Shown here one piece after another: positions 44,921 to 54,288 of a stretch of 64,000 nucleotides of DNA (the stretch's first letter is position 1; every line of letters begins with the position of its first letter). The position numbers and the translations under genes are program-made. The stretch lies in assembly GCF_023913515.1 (NCBI RefSeq), contig NZ_CP099391.1:186001-250000 (forward strand), read 5' to 3'. Below the pieces are notes generated by a model. The model had not been told where the DNA came from. It searched no databases and saw nothing but the letters and a program-made list of their open reading frames with translations. This DNA is from Natronococcus sp. CG52. GTDB taxonomy: Archaea; Halobacteriota; Halobacteria; Halobacteriales; Natrialbaceae.

Positions 44921-46159
44921 TCAATCGGCCGCTTGCGGCTTTCTCGAAGCTTCGAGAGAACCGCTCTGCTGGACGATGTCGAACGCGGTCATCACGTCCG
45001 AACGGGAGATCAGGCCGACGAGGTCGCCGTCCTCTTCGCGCGCCGTCTCGTTGAGCGCACGGTCGGCGGAACGCTGTGTCGCGCTATCGACGACGAGGAG
45101 CCGGCCGATATCGTTCTCTCGCATCTGTTCGATCGCGGTCATCGCATCGGAGTCGGGAGTGATCGTCTTCAGGTCGGTGGTCATCACGTCTTCGACCGTG
45201 TAGGCGTCTCGCTCGACGGGTTTGATCCCGCGGGCGTCCGTGAGCGTGACGAGTCCGACGAGTCGCCCGTTGTCGCCATCGACGCCGCCGGTCTCGACGA
45301 CTGGATACCCCGTGTGGCGCTCGGTGAACATCCGCTGGATCAGGTCGGCGATCGAGGTGTCCGGATCGACCGTGTGGAGGTCGCTCGCAGGCGTCATGAT
45401 GTCGGCGACGGTGACGTCCTGGAAGGCGGCTTTCATCGTCACCTGCTGGGCCTCGCTCGAGGCGGCGATGTAGACGAAGAAGGCGACGCCGATGAGGATG
45501 ATGTTGAACGCGAACAGCCCGAACAGTCCCATCGCGATCGCGAACAGCTTTCCGATGCCCGCGGCCTGCTGGGTCGCCTGCGCGTACGGTCTGCCGCGAG
45601 CGAGCAGCGCCCGGAGGATGCGCCCGCCGTCCATCGGGAACGCGGGGATCATGTTGAAGACCGCGAGCGCGACGTTGAGCACGGCGAGATAGCCGAGGAC
45701 GAACCGTGCGCCGCTGAACGTCTCGGGCGTGACGAGAAACAGCAGGTAGGAGGCGACGCCGACCAGCACGGAGACGATCGGCCCCGCGATGGCGATAGTG
45801 AGCTCTTGCCTCCAGTCCTCGGGCATCTCCGAGAGGGCGGCGATACCGCCGAACAGCCAGAGCGTGATCGAGTCGATGGGGAAGCCGTACCGCTGGGCCG
45901 TCAGCGAGTGGCCGAGTTCGTGGAGGACGACGCCGACGAAGAGCCCGACCGCCGCGACGAATCCGAGTATCCACGGGTTCAACCCGCCGGTCACGTCTCC
46001 GACGTCGATCCCTGCGCTGAGGGTAACGTTCAGAATATCTGCAACGTCTCCGATCTGAGCGCCGATGAGATACGCGAACAGTGGAAGCACCAGCAAGAAC
46101 GTGAGGTCGAGCTTGATCGGAATCCCAAACAGGGAGCCGATCCGGAAACTCTTCATCAT
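44921..46159 (-). CDS. Site-2 protease family membrane metalloprotease with two CBS domains
   Basis: A 412-residue intramembrane protease. The zinc motif HELGH is at about residues 80-84 and the third ligand block NMIPAFPMDGGR is at about 165-176, inside six membrane helices. Two CBS domains follow (VADIMTPASDL and VEDVMTTDLKT), each expected to bind adenine nucleotides and regulate the protease. Proteins of this build are common in archaea; substrates are unknown. A second ATG at 46156 is an equal start. Confidence 0.92.
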   Translation of the reverse strand: MMKSFRIGSLFGIPIKLDLTFLLVLPLFAYLIGAQIGDVADILNVTLSAGIDVGDVTGGLNPWILGFVAAVGLFVGVVLHELGHSLTAQRYGFPIDSITLWLFGGIAALSEMPEDWRQELTIAIAGPIVSVLVGVASYLLFLVTPETFSGARFVLGYLAVLNVALAVFNMIPAFPMDGGRILRALLARGRPYAQATQQAAGIGKLFAIAMGLFGLFAFNIILIGVAFFVYIAASSEAQQVTMKAAFQDVTVADIMTPASDLHTVDPDTSIADLIQRMFTERHTGYPVVETGGVDGDNGRLVGLVTLTDARGIKPVERDAYTVEDVMTTDLKTITPDSDAMTAIEQMRENDIGRLLVVDSATQRSADRALNETAREEDGDLVGLISRSDVMTAFDIVQQSGSLEASRKPQAAD

Positions 46160-46653
46160 GTTAAATGCTATCGGTGGCAGAACCTTAAGTGCGCCCCCAG
46201 CGCGCGGAACGGCATCTTTCGACCGCTTCGAACCGATCTGTGGCTCTCGAGCGGACCGCGACGACGCGCCTTCCGTCGACCAGCACGTTCGAATCGGAGG
46301 AGGTGAGCGTCGCCGACTCTCGACTCTCTTCCCGAAATTAATACTCCTTATACAATTCTCAAATCCAGATTAAACCCTATTAACCATCAGGAACTCGTGA
46401 CTGCCTGTCGAGGTGAACGGGTCGAATCAAAGAGTAGTCGGTGGTATTCGGTAGTTGTCTATTCGGTTCTCTCACTGGCCTCGGCTCTCTTCACAGCCAG
46501 AAAACGGTCGAAAACGCTAATACTGTGCTCTAATCTGTACACCTCCAGCTCGGCGCGGAATGCATGTTCATATAATCACAATAATATCCATTAGTCAATA
46601 TTACCCAAATGCACCACAGATTTATATGTGGGTTTGGCGTGGCTCCTACTACG
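46160..46653. other. Gene-poor, AT-rich intergenic region
   Basis: About 490 bp with no recognisable gene. From 46320 on, base composition is markedly more AT-rich than the window average. It ends with the promoter (TTTATATG at 46621) of the small helix-turn-helix gene. Open frames here lack a halophile-like composition. Confidence 0.45.
46621..46628 (+). promoter_or_regulatory. TATA box of the small HTH gene
   Basis: TTTATATG lies 26-33 bp before the ATG at 46654, the spacing of a leaderless archaeal promoter. It is among the clearest TATA boxes in the window. Confidence 0.6.
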
Positions 46654-46884
46654 ATGATGGAACAGCAACTCACCACCGAACCGCTCGAATCGATCCCCGC
46701 CGAACTCGAGTCCCCGCAGGGGAAACTCGTCTACCTCTACCTCGACGCTACCGGAGGTGCGACGGCGACCGACCTGAACGAGGCGCTGGCGATGAAGAAG
46801 ATCGCGGTCCTCTCGATCCTCAACTCGCTCTCGGGACAGGGTCTCGTCGAGAAGGACGGCGACGTGTACGTTCCGCGCGACTGA
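46654..46884 (+). CDS. Small winged-helix DNA-binding protein (TrmB-like)
   Basis: A 76-residue protein consisting of one winged helix: SPQGKLVYLYLDATGGATATDL, recognition helix MKKIAVLSILNSLSGQGLV and a short wing VEKDGDVYVP. Small TrmB-type proteins without an effector domain are frequent in haloarchaea. I choose the ATG at 46654 because of the TATA box; the next ATG (46657) is possible. Targets are unknown. Confidence 0.78.
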   Translation: MMEQQLTTEPLESIPAELESPQGKLVYLYLDATGGATATDLNEALAMKKIAVLSILNSLSGQGLVEKDGDVYVPRD

Positions 46885-47041
46885 ATTATTAGTTGTCCTC
46901 GACGTGTCCGCCGTCAGTTCACCCTGACCAGCGACCGCCTCGAGTGGCCGTGACGATCGGAGAGGCCGACAGCTGCTGGACGCGGCGCTTCGAAGGCTTT
47001 ATCCGCACGGTAGGCCTGCGTTTTCGTAAGTAACCACAACC

Positions 47042-47572
47042 ATGTCAGACAAACCTGCCTCAATGTACCGGGAGATCAGTAAGCCGGCCTACACGCGCCG
47101 CGAGTACATTACTGGGATCCCCGGTTCGAAGATTGCGCAGCACAAGATGGGCGACGTCAGCGCCGATCCCGAGGATTACCCGGTTCAGATCAGCCTCGTC
47201 ACCGAAGAGGAGGTCCAGATCCGTCACGGGAGCCTCGAGGCCTCGCGCCTCTCTGCGAACCGCTACATGCTGAAGAACGCCGGCGAGGGCAACTACAAGA
47301 TGATCCTCCGGAAGTTCCCCCACCACGTCATCCGAGAGAATAAGCAGGCGACGGGTGCGGGTGCAGACCGCGTTTCCGACGGGATGCGACAGTCCTTCGG
47401 GAAGATCGTCGGCACCGCCGCGCGAATCGGCGCGGGCGAGCGCATCTTCACGATCTGGTGTGACCTCGACGACGCCGAGTTCGCGAAGGAAGCGTTCCGC
47501 CGCGCGTACAACAAGATCTCGCCGCCGTGTCGCATCGTCGTCGAGAAGGGCGAAGAGAAGCTGGTCGCCTAA
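47042..47572 (+). CDS. rpl10e: Ribosomal protein L10e (uL16)
   Basis: A 176-residue large-subunit protein of the L10e/L16 family that lies at the tRNA-binding region. It opens [20 protein letters not shown] and contains the conserved [19 protein letters not shown] and [13 protein letters not shown] blocks. It is not in a ribosomal operon here; it stands alone with a short leader and ends before a tract of hairpins. Confidence 0.95.
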   Translation: MSDKPASMYREISKPAYTRREYITGIPGSKIAQHKMGDVSADPEDYPVQISLVTEEEVQIRHGSLEASRLSANRYMLKNAGEGNYKMILRKFPHHVIRENKQATGAGADRVSDGMRQSFGKIVGTAARIGAGERIFTIWCDLDDAEFAKEAFRRAYNKISPPCRIVVEKGEEKLVA

Positions 47573-47999
47573 GACGAACGACCTTTTACTCTGTCGTTCG
47601 AAAGACGCGTAGCGTCTTCCGTGATGACGAAACGCCGAAGGCGTTTCGAACCACGTTCGTTTCGCGTCTGGAGCGGCGGTGCCGCTCCACGACGCGTTGT
47701 CACTCGGTAAAAGTTCGACCAAAAGCACCGGAAGACGCTACGCGTCTTCCGAGCCCTCGTTCGCTTTCGCTCACGAGGACACTCCTCCTTCCGTTCCGAA
47801 CGCATAGCGTTCTCCACGTCAGTCGTCGGCCCGCTCGCTCACTGCGTTCGCTCGCGGTCGATAAAAGGGAGACCGCCTGCCCTCCCCCGGGTCGCGGGTT
47901 CCTCGCAGCGCTCGGAACCCGCTCCCGGCCGTCGACGTGTAGTCGAGTTTCGCTGTCGAGGCATGCAGGTTTTTGCGTCTCTGTTCCCGATGCTCGAGC
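47573..47999. other. Hairpin-rich intergenic region
   Basis: No gene is credible. The first 240 bp hold an array of short perfect hairpins; the remainder is GC-rich with CTCGCTCACTGCGTTCGCTCG-like low complexity. Open frames that cross it are by-products of the palindromes. Confidence 0.6.
47602..47812. repeat. Array of six short palindromic hairpins
   Basis: Five perfect stems with three-base loops: 47602-47618 (7 bp, loop GTA), 47628-47648 (9 bp, loop GAA), 47670-47688 (8 bp, loop GGT), 47730-47750 (9 bp, loop TAC) and 47798-47812 (6 bp, loop ATA), plus a 6-bp stem with a 12-base loop at 47755-47778. The fourth is the reverse complement of the first over 20 of 21 bases. They lie just after rpl10e. 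Confidence 0.8.
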
Positions 48000-48890
48000 A
48001 TGATCGATCTCGCGGTCGCGAACAAAAAGGAAACGTTCCGGCGGATGCGCGACCCGCTCGGGGAGCGCGGTATTCGGGTACACCACGTGCCCGTGCGCGA
48101 GCGAGTAGTCCCGCTGGGCGAGGACGCGCCGTGGTCGGCGGGCGACTACGACGTGGGTTTCGTCTATCCCGGCCGGCTGATGGAGGGCGGGGTCGCCGAC
48201 GCGCTGCTCGAGATTCCGTGGCTCAACGACCACGAGACGGTGCTCACATCGCGGAACAAAGCGGAAGTGATCGCCCGCCTCGAGCGAGCCGACCTGCCGG
48301 TTCCGAAGTCGGTGTACGTCTCTAACGACGTCGGGGAGGGCGAGCTGGTCGACGTCTTCGACCGATTCGAACCGCCGGTCGTCGTGAAACCGAACTCGAC
48401 GACCCGGGGGGTCGGCGTCGCGAAGGCCCACGACCTGGACTCGTTTCTGGGCATCTGTGACTACCTCTCGCTGGTCCACGACTACCGGGCGACCGGTGAC
48501 CAGTCGTTTCTCGTCCAGGAGTACCTTCCGGAGGCGACCGATTATCGCGTAATGGTCCTCGAGGGCGAGTACGCGGGCGCGGTCGAGCGCCGGCTCCCGG
48601 ACGACGCGGTCCGCGAGGGGCAGTGGAAACACAACGTCCACCGGGGGGCCGAGGCGACGGGCGTCGATCTGCCGCCGGAGTGGCGCGAACTGGCCGAATC
48701 GGTCGCCGCCGAACTCGAGATCCCGTTTCTCGGCGTCGACCTGCTCGAGGCGAACGATCGGCTGGTGGTCAACGAAACGAACGCCCGGCCCACGATCGAC
48801 GAGGCGACGAAGTACGAGTTCGGGTTCTACGATCGGCTGGCCGATGCGATCCGCTCGAGAGCGGGCGGTAGCGAGAAAAACCGCTCGTGA
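48000..48890 (+). CDS. RimK-family ATP-grasp ligase
   Basis: A 296-residue ATP-grasp protein. VVVKPNSTTRGVGVAK forms the ATP lid, QEYLPEATDYRVMVLEG the core strand and LLEANDRLVVNETNARPT the metal site. It belongs with the RimK/LysX group that adds glutamate or other amino acids to acceptors, and shares the fold with ArgX in this window but lacks its NHTVEFK motif and an adjacent carrier protein. The acceptor is unknown. I start at ATG 48000; an in-frame ATG upstream has no similarity. Confidence 0.85.
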   Translation: MIDLAVANKKETFRRMRDPLGERGIRVHHVPVRERVVPLGEDAPWSAGDYDVGFVYPGRLMEGGVADALLEIPWLNDHETVLTSRNKAEVIARLERADLPVPKSVYVSNDVGEGELVDVFDRFEPPVVVKPNSTTRGVGVAKAHDLDSFLGICDYLSLVHDYRATGDQSFLVQEYLPEATDYRVMVLEGEYAGAVERRLPDDAVREGQWKHNVHRGAEATGVDLPPEWRELAESVAAELEIPFLGVDLLEANDRLVVNETNARPTIDEATKYEFGFYDRLADAIRSRAGGSEKNRS

Positions 48891-48904
48891 CCGCGACGGC
48901 CGCG

Positions 48905-49300
48905 TTACTCGAGGCTGATACCCGAGGACTGCTCTGCGGGTTCGAAGACGACCTCGAGGACGCCGTTGTTGTAGGTCGCCGATGCCGTATGTTCGTTCAC
49001 ACGATGTGGGAGCGAGACGCGCTCGTCGTACTGGCGGTGGTCGCTCTGTGCGGAGATCGTGAGCGTCTTGCCGTCACACTCGAGGTCGATGTTGTCCTTC
49101 TCGACGCCCGGGAGGTCGGCGACGACGCGAATCTGGTCGTCGGTTTCGTGAATATCAACGTGGGTGTCCATGCCGAAGCCGCTGTCGACGGCGCCCGAGG
49201 AGTCGAAATCGACGTCGGCACCGTTCATCATCTCGTTCATCATCCGTTCGATCTCGCGAAAGAGGTCGTCGAAGGGTTCGTCGCGGTCGTCTCGTCGCAT
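48905..49300 (-). CDS. Hsp20/alpha-crystallin small heat-shock protein
   Basis: A 131-residue chaperone. The alpha-crystallin domain runs from about residue 45 to 125, with DLPGVEKDNIDLECDGKTL and a degenerate C-terminal tail YNNGVLEVVFEP; the I-x-I/V anchor at the end appears as SGISLE. An acidic N-terminal region with methionines (RMMNEMMNG) is usual for haloarchaea. It converges on the RimK-like gene with 14 bp between stops. Confidence 0.92.
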   Translation of the reverse strand: MRRDDRDEPFDDLFREIERMMNEMMNGADVDFDSSGAVDSGFGMDTHVDIHETDDQIRVVADLPGVEKDNIDLECDGKTLTISAQSDHRQYDERVSLPHRVNEHTASATYNNGVLEVVFEPAEQSSGISLE

Positions 49301-49344
49301 AGCTGGTGGTTAGTACGGGACGGCCAAAAACTTTCCCCGACAGT

Positions 49345-50412
49345 TCAGTCTGCGGTCTGTCGATCCACGGCCCGTTCCTCGGCGGTACCCAGTCGCTGCA
49401 GACCGATTCCGAGCGTTTCGTTCGTGAGCGCGCGACTTTCCGGCCCGTCGAGGAGTCCCGTAACCGACCGGAGCGCGTCGACGTTCTCAGGGACGACGTC
49501 CGCTTCCTGGTGGATCGCTTGCATACAGTAGAGGTCTCGACCCTCGACGGTGATCGACTCCTCCCAGATGCAGTTCTCCCAGATGTCGCCGCGCGGCCGC
49601 CCGGCGTCGAGCGCGAGGTCCTTGAGGGTGCCGGCGCCGTCGATGCCGGCGTACTCGGGGATCAACAGGAGGCGGTCCTCCTCGCGGAGCCGGTTGCGGA
49701 CCTCCTCGACGCTGCCGGGTCTCTCCTCGAGCGTGATGTTCACCGCGTGAACGTGCATCATCGTCGTCGGTACCTTGAGCCCGATGGTGTCGATGTCGAG
49801 TTCGGGGAAGACCGTCTGGACGTCGGGACCGTGGTGAGAGGGAATGGAGACGGGGTCCGGAACCGCGTCGTTGATCGGACCGCGTCCGGTCTGGTTCGGA
49901 TCGCCGCCGCGGCGGATCAGCGTCGTTCGAACCTTCTCGATCCCGTAGTCCTCGTGGATCGGGGCGACGAACCGGGAGAGCCCCGTCGTGTTACAGGAGA
50001 CGACGCGGACGTAGTCGGCGTCGGTCGCCTCGTCGTAGTTCGCACGGGCGTTGAAACTGACCTCGGCGATGGTGGCGTCCTCGCCACCCTGGAAGAGTGC
50101 GGGGGTGTCGTGGCGTTCGTACAGAGGGCGGTTCTCGGCACCGATACCGGAGGGCGTTGCGTCGACGACGATGTCGCTCTCGGCGACGAGTTCGTCGACG
50201 GTGCCGGCGAGTTCGAGGCCGGCCTCGTGGAACCCATCGGCGCGATCCTCGTCGACCGCGTAGAGCGGGTAGCCGGCCTCGGTCGCCCCGACGGCGACGT
50301 AGTTGGGGCTGACCTTGGCGACGCCGGCAACCTCCATGTCAGGTTGCGCTCGAATGGCGTCTGCGACGCGTTTTCCGATGGTGCCGTAGCCGTTGATTCC
50401 GACCCGGAGCAT
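49345..50412 (-). CDS. gap: Glyceraldehyde-3-phosphate dehydrogenase, archaeal type II
   Basis: A 355-residue archaeal-type phosphorylating GAPDH. The Rossmann loop [16 protein letters not shown] (residues 5-20) and active-site SCNTTGLSR are present, as is the type [12 protein letters not shown] region. Studies in Haloferax assign the archaeal GAPDH to gluconeogenesis, so the same is inferred here. I start at ATG 50412 because the remaining upstream frame has no similarity. It is divergent from the bacterial-type GAPDH gene. Confidence 0.95.
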   Translation of the reverse strand: MLRVGINGYGTIGKRVADAIRAQPDMEVAGVAKVSPNYVAVGATEAGYPLYAVDEDRADGFHEAGLELAGTVDELVAESDIVVDATPSGIGAENRPLYERHDTPALFQGGEDATIAEVSFNARANYDEATDADYVRVVSCNTTGLSRFVAPIHEDYGIEKVRTTLIRRGGDPNQTGRGPINDAVPDPVSIPSHHGPDVQTVFPELDIDTIGLKVPTTMMHVHAVNITLEERPGSVEEVRNRLREEDRLLLIPEYAGIDGAGTLKDLALDAGRPRGDIWENCIWEESITVEGRDLYCMQAIHQEADVVPENVDALRSVTGLLDGPESRALTNETLGIGLQRLGTAEERAVDRQTAD

Positions 50413-50680
50413 ACGCGTTGACGTCCACCGCCAACCGGCATAACTGTTTTGCAAGAATCTGATAGATGTTAACTCGTAATTGAGTTGTTTGACGAAAATC
50501 GGCAGGTGGGGCCGTGCTAGTGCGTACACACGTAGGGATTCAAATACATAAGAAAACGTTCATAGTCGTGCGAACGGGCGTTGCCGTTCCGTCGATCGAG
50601 TACGCTGGAATTTCTCCCGATCGTCCATCAACATTTCGCAAGGGGCAAGTGATTTAATCGTGGCTCTCTAGTACTCACAT

Positions 50681-51751
50681 ATGAGTGAACATTCGTACAC
50701 GGACGGAGATTTCGAAGGACCGCTACGTATCGGACTCAACGGGTTCGGGCGAATCGGTCGAAACGTCCTCCGAGCGTCGCTTTCCGACGATAACGTCGAG
50801 ATCGTCGCGATCAACGACGTCATGGACAACGACGACATGCGGTACCTCCTCCAGTACGACTCGGTGCACGGTCGTCTCGACGACGTTTCGCTCGAGGGCG
50901 ACACCCTCACCGTCGAGGGCCGGGAGATCCGACTCTGCTCGGAGCGCGACCCGACCGAGCTTCCGTGGGACGAACTGGACGTCGACGTCGCGTTCGAGGC
51001 GACCGGCATCTTCCGGACCCACGACGAAGCTGCCCAGCACCTCGAGGCCGGCGCCGACAAGGTGCTGATCTCGGCCCCGCCGAAGGGCGAGAAGGAGGTC
51101 CAGACGATCGTCTACGGCGTCAACCACGAGGACTACGACGGCGCGGACGTCGTCTCGAACGCCTCCTGTACGACGAACTCCGTCGCACCGGTCGTAAAGG
51201 TGCTCGACGACGAGTTCGGCATCGAGTCCGGCCTGCTCACGACGGTCCACGCCTACACCGGCACGCAGAACCTTGTCGACGGCCCGCTCGACAAGCGCCG
51301 CCGCGGACGTGCCGCCGCCGAGAACATCATCCCGACCTCGACCGGCGCCGCGATCGCCACCACCGAAGTGCTTCCCCAGCTCGAGGGGAAACTCGACGGG
51401 ATGGCGATGCGCGTTCCCGTTCCGAACGGCTCGATCACCGACCTCACGGTCGACCTCGAAGCCGACGTCACCGAGGAGGAGATCGCCGACGCCATCCGGA
51501 ACGCAGCTGACAACGAACTCGCCGGCGTACTCGGCTACACCGACGAGGAGATCGTCTCCCGGGACATCGTGGGGATGCCGTTCTCCTCGTACGTCGACCT
51601 CGAGTCGACGATGGCGCTCGAGGGCGGTCTCGTGAAGGTCCTGACCTGGTACGACAACGAGTACGGCTTCTCGAACCGGATGCTCGACCTCGCGGCGTAC
51701 GTCGCCGCCGAGTCCGAGGATCTCGAAGCCGACGAGACGGTCGCTCACTGA
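50681..51751 (+). CDS. gapA: Glyceraldehyde-3-phosphate dehydrogenase, bacterial type I
   Basis: A 356-residue class I GAPDH. GLNGFGRIGRNVLRASL, the active site SNASCTTNSVAP with catalytic Cys, HAYTGTQNLVDGP and WYDNEYGFSNRMLDLAAYV are all typical of the bacterial enzyme. Its deep similarity to bacterial proteins suggests ancient acquisition by haloarchaea, and in Haloferax the corresponding enzyme works in the catabolic direction. pgk follows 41 bp downstream on the same strand, so the pair is probably co-regulated. Confidence 0.95.
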   Translation: MSEHSYTDGDFEGPLRIGLNGFGRIGRNVLRASLSDDNVEIVAINDVMDNDDMRYLLQYDSVHGRLDDVSLEGDTLTVEGREIRLCSERDPTELPWDELDVDVAFEATGIFRTHDEAAQHLEAGADKVLISAPPKGEKEVQTIVYGVNHEDYDGADVVSNASCTTNSVAPVVKVLDDEFGIESGLLTTVHAYTGTQNLVDGPLDKRRRGRAAAENIIPTSTGAAIATTEVLPQLEGKLDGMAMRVPVPNGSITDLTVDLEADVTEEEIADAIRNAADNELAGVLGYTDEEIVSRDIVGMPFSSYVDLESTMALEGGLVKVLTWYDNEYGFSNRMLDLAAYVAAESEDLEADETVAH

Positions 51752-51792
51752 TCACTTTAAAATTTTAAGCGCGTCCGGCGCGCCGTTCCTGT

Positions 51793-52998
51793 ATGTTCAA
51801 GACGATCGACGACCTCGAGTCCGGACAGCGACTGCTGGTACGCGTCGACATCAACGCACCCGTCGAAGACGGCGTCGTCCAGGACAATCGACGGTTCGCT
51901 CGTCACACGAAGACGCTGCGCGAACTGCTCGCGGACGACCACGCGGTCGCGCTGCTCGCCCACCAGGGCCGGCCCGGCCGGGACACCTTCGTCTCGCTCG
52001 AGGGCCACGCCGATATTCTCGCCGACCACCTCGAACAGGACGTCGAGTTCGTCGCGGACACGTACGGCGACGACGCCCTCGCGGCGATCGACGACCTCGA
52101 GGAAGGCGAGTTGCTCGTCCTCGAGAACGCCCGGATGTGCGACGACGAACTCCCCGAAGAGGACCCGGAGGTCAAAGCTGACACCGAGTTCGTCCGGACG
52201 CTCGCGCCGGCGTTCGACGCCTACGTCAACGACGCCTACTCGGCGGCCCACCGCTCGCACGCCTCGCTGGTCGGCTTCCCGCTCGTGATGGACGCCTACG
52301 CCGGCCGCGTGATGGAGACCGAGTACACCGCGAACTCGGCGATCCAGGAACGGGAGTTCGACGGTCCCGTTACGATGGCGCTGGGCGGCACCAAGGCGGA
52401 AGATCTGATCCCGGTCATCGAGCAGGTCGACGACACCGTCGACCGATTCTGTCTCGGCGGGATCGTCGGCGAACTCTTCTTGCGGGCCGACGGCCACGAC
52501 GTCGGCTACGACGTCGACGGAACCGACTTCTTCGACCACCAGTGGGATGACCACCGGGGGACGATCGAGCGCATCCTCGAGGAGTACGGCGACCGACTTC
52601 ACCTCGCGAGCGACCTCGCCTACGAGGACGACGACGGCGAGCGCGCCGAGGCCGAGGTCGACGGCCTCGAGAAGGACACCTCCTACCTCGACGTCGGCTC
52701 CGCCACGGCCGAGGAGTACGCCGACCTCGTCCGCGAGTCGGAGGCCGTCTTCGTGAAGGGTGCCCTCGGCGTCTTCGAGGACGAGCGCTTCGCCGACGGT
52801 ACCGTCTCCGTGCTCGAGGCGATTTCCGAGACCGACTGCTTCTCGGTCGTCGGCGGCGGCGACACCTCGCGCGCGATCGAGATGTACGGGCTCGACGAGG
52901 ACAGCTTCGGTCACGTCTCGATCGCCGGCGGCGCCTACGTCCGCGCGTTGACGGGTGAACCGCTGGTCGCGGTCGAGGTGCTCGAGGGCGCGAACTGA
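51793..52998 (+). CDS. pgk: Phosphoglycerate kinase
   Basis: A 401-residue kinase that interconverts 1,3-bisphosphoglycerate and 3-phosphoglycerate. RVDINAPVEDG, LLAHQGRPGRD (substrate basic patch), GGTKAEDLIPVI and the C-terminal GGGDTSRAIE nucleotide motif are present. Length matches archaeal PGKs. It follows the type I GAPDH, so the two adjacent steps of the lower pathway are encoded together. Confidence 0.96.
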   Translation: MFKTIDDLESGQRLLVRVDINAPVEDGVVQDNRRFARHTKTLRELLADDHAVALLAHQGRPGRDTFVSLEGHADILADHLEQDVEFVADTYGDDALAAIDDLEEGELLVLENARMCDDELPEEDPEVKADTEFVRTLAPAFDAYVNDAYSAAHRSHASLVGFPLVMDAYAGRVMETEYTANSAIQEREFDGPVTMALGGTKAEDLIPVIEQVDDTVDRFCLGGIVGELFLRADGHDVGYDVDGTDFFDHQWDDHRGTIERILEEYGDRLHLASDLAYEDDDGERAEAEVDGLEKDTSYLDVGSATAEEYADLVRESEAVFVKGALGVFEDERFADGTVSVLEAISETDCFSVVGGGDTSRAIEMYGLDEDSFGHVSIAGGAYVRALTGEPLVAVEVLEGAN

Positions 52999-53194
52999 GA
53001 TCGACCTCGCTCGATCGCTCGAGCGGGAGCTGGCGCCGTTTACAACTCGTTCTTCCCCGGTTGGAAATCTGACGCCAACTCTGTGCGATCGAGCCGAACG
53101 ACCCGTTACCGGTCGCATACCAGGATACGAAGGCGTCCCGATTCTGCCACGAGCGAAGGCAAGACCTTTCGGCTCGCTGGACCCAGAGTCGAGT

Positions 53195-54142
53195 ATGTCC
53201 GACCTCCGAACCGCGGCCGAGACCGCCGTTCGACAGTGTCTCGCCCTCGAGTCCGACGAATCCTGTGCCGTCGTCACGGACGATAAACGGGAACCGATCG
53301 GCGAAGCTATCTACGACGTTGCGAGCGAAATCACCGACGACGCCGTCGTCGTCCGCTATCCGCCGGGTGAGACCCACGGCGGCGAACCGCCGGCGCCGGT
53401 CGCGGCGGCGATGGCCGGCGCCGACGTCGTTCTCGCGCCGACGACGAAGAGCCTGAGTCACACTCGCGCACGCACGGACGCGAACGAGGCGGGCGCCCGC
53501 GTTGCCACCCTGCCGGGGATCACCGAGGACGTGTTCACGACGGGACTGGACGCCGACTACGAGTCCATCGCCGACCACTCCGCGACGCTCCGCGAGCAGG
53601 TCGACGGCGCCGACGAAGTTCGCGTCACGGCGCCCGCCGGCACCGACATCGCGTTCGGAATCGGCGACCGGGAATTCCTCTCGGACACGGGTATCGTTCA
53701 CGAGCCAGGGATCATGTCGAACCTCCCCGCGGGCGAGGTGTTCGTCAGCCCGGAGACCGCCGAGGGAACCTTCGTCGTCGACGGGACGATGATGCCCCAC
53801 GGACTGCTCGAGGAGGGAGAGACGCTGGCCTTCGAGGTCGAAGACGGTCTCGTCACCGAGATTTCGGACGACGAGATCCGCGAAACGGTCGAGAACGCCG
53901 CGGACGAGGTCGGCGACGCGGCCTACAACCTCGCGGAACTGGGGATCGGAACCAACGTCGCGGTCACCGAACTCGTCGGCTCGGTGCTGCTCGACGAGAA
54001 GGCCGGCGGTACGGTCCACATCGCGATCGGTGACGACGCGGGGATCGGTGGCGACGTCGAGGCGCCGATCCACCTCGATGGGATCATTCGAGAGCCGACC
54101 GTGTACGCGGACGGCGAGGCGATCGACCTCCCGGGACAGTAA
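53195..54142 (+). CDS. Aminopeptidase (M29-like)
   Basis: A 315-residue protein that resembles thermophilic-type M29 aminopeptidases annotated next to pgk in haloarchaea. APTTKSLSHTRARTDANEAGAR, LSDTGIVHEPGIMSNLPAGEVF and AELGIGTN are the conserved parts; GIMSNLPAGEVF corresponds to the metal-site loop with a Glu. I start at ATG 53195 from the sequence pattern; the frame is open further upstream. The activity is by family resemblance only. Confidence 0.75.
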   Translation: MSDLRTAAETAVRQCLALESDESCAVVTDDKREPIGEAIYDVASEITDDAVVVRYPPGETHGGEPPAPVAAAMAGADVVLAPTTKSLSHTRARTDANEAGARVATLPGITEDVFTTGLDADYESIADHSATLREQVDGADEVRVTAPAGTDIAFGIGDREFLSDTGIVHEPGIMSNLPAGEVFVSPETAEGTFVVDGTMMPHGLLEEGETLAFEVEDGLVTEISDDEIRETVENAADEVGDAAYNLAELGIGTNVAVTELVGSVLLDEKAGGTVHIAIGDDAGIGGDVEAPIHLDGIIREPTVYADGEAIDLPGQ

Positions 54143-54288
54143 CTCCCTCTTCGCCGCCATCGACTGACCGAAGATGGACGACACGACGGACGACCCCGAG
54201 ACGGACGAGTTCACTGCGGAGAACTCGAGTGTTCCGAACCCGAACGCGGTCCAATCGCCTTTTACGCCCGTGGCGTTTACGACGCGTT

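Noticed and set aside
46397-46594. A 65-codon frame in the AT-rich region
   Set aside because: Serine/arginine-rich, no promoter and no family.
47602-47812. Possible CRISPR array
   Set aside because: Units are different palindromes with no constant repeat or spacer length, and no cas genes are nearby.
47527-48003. A 158-codon frame across the hairpin array
   Set aside because: It overlaps the end of rpl10e in another frame and is produced by the palindromes; composition is arginine/serine-rich.
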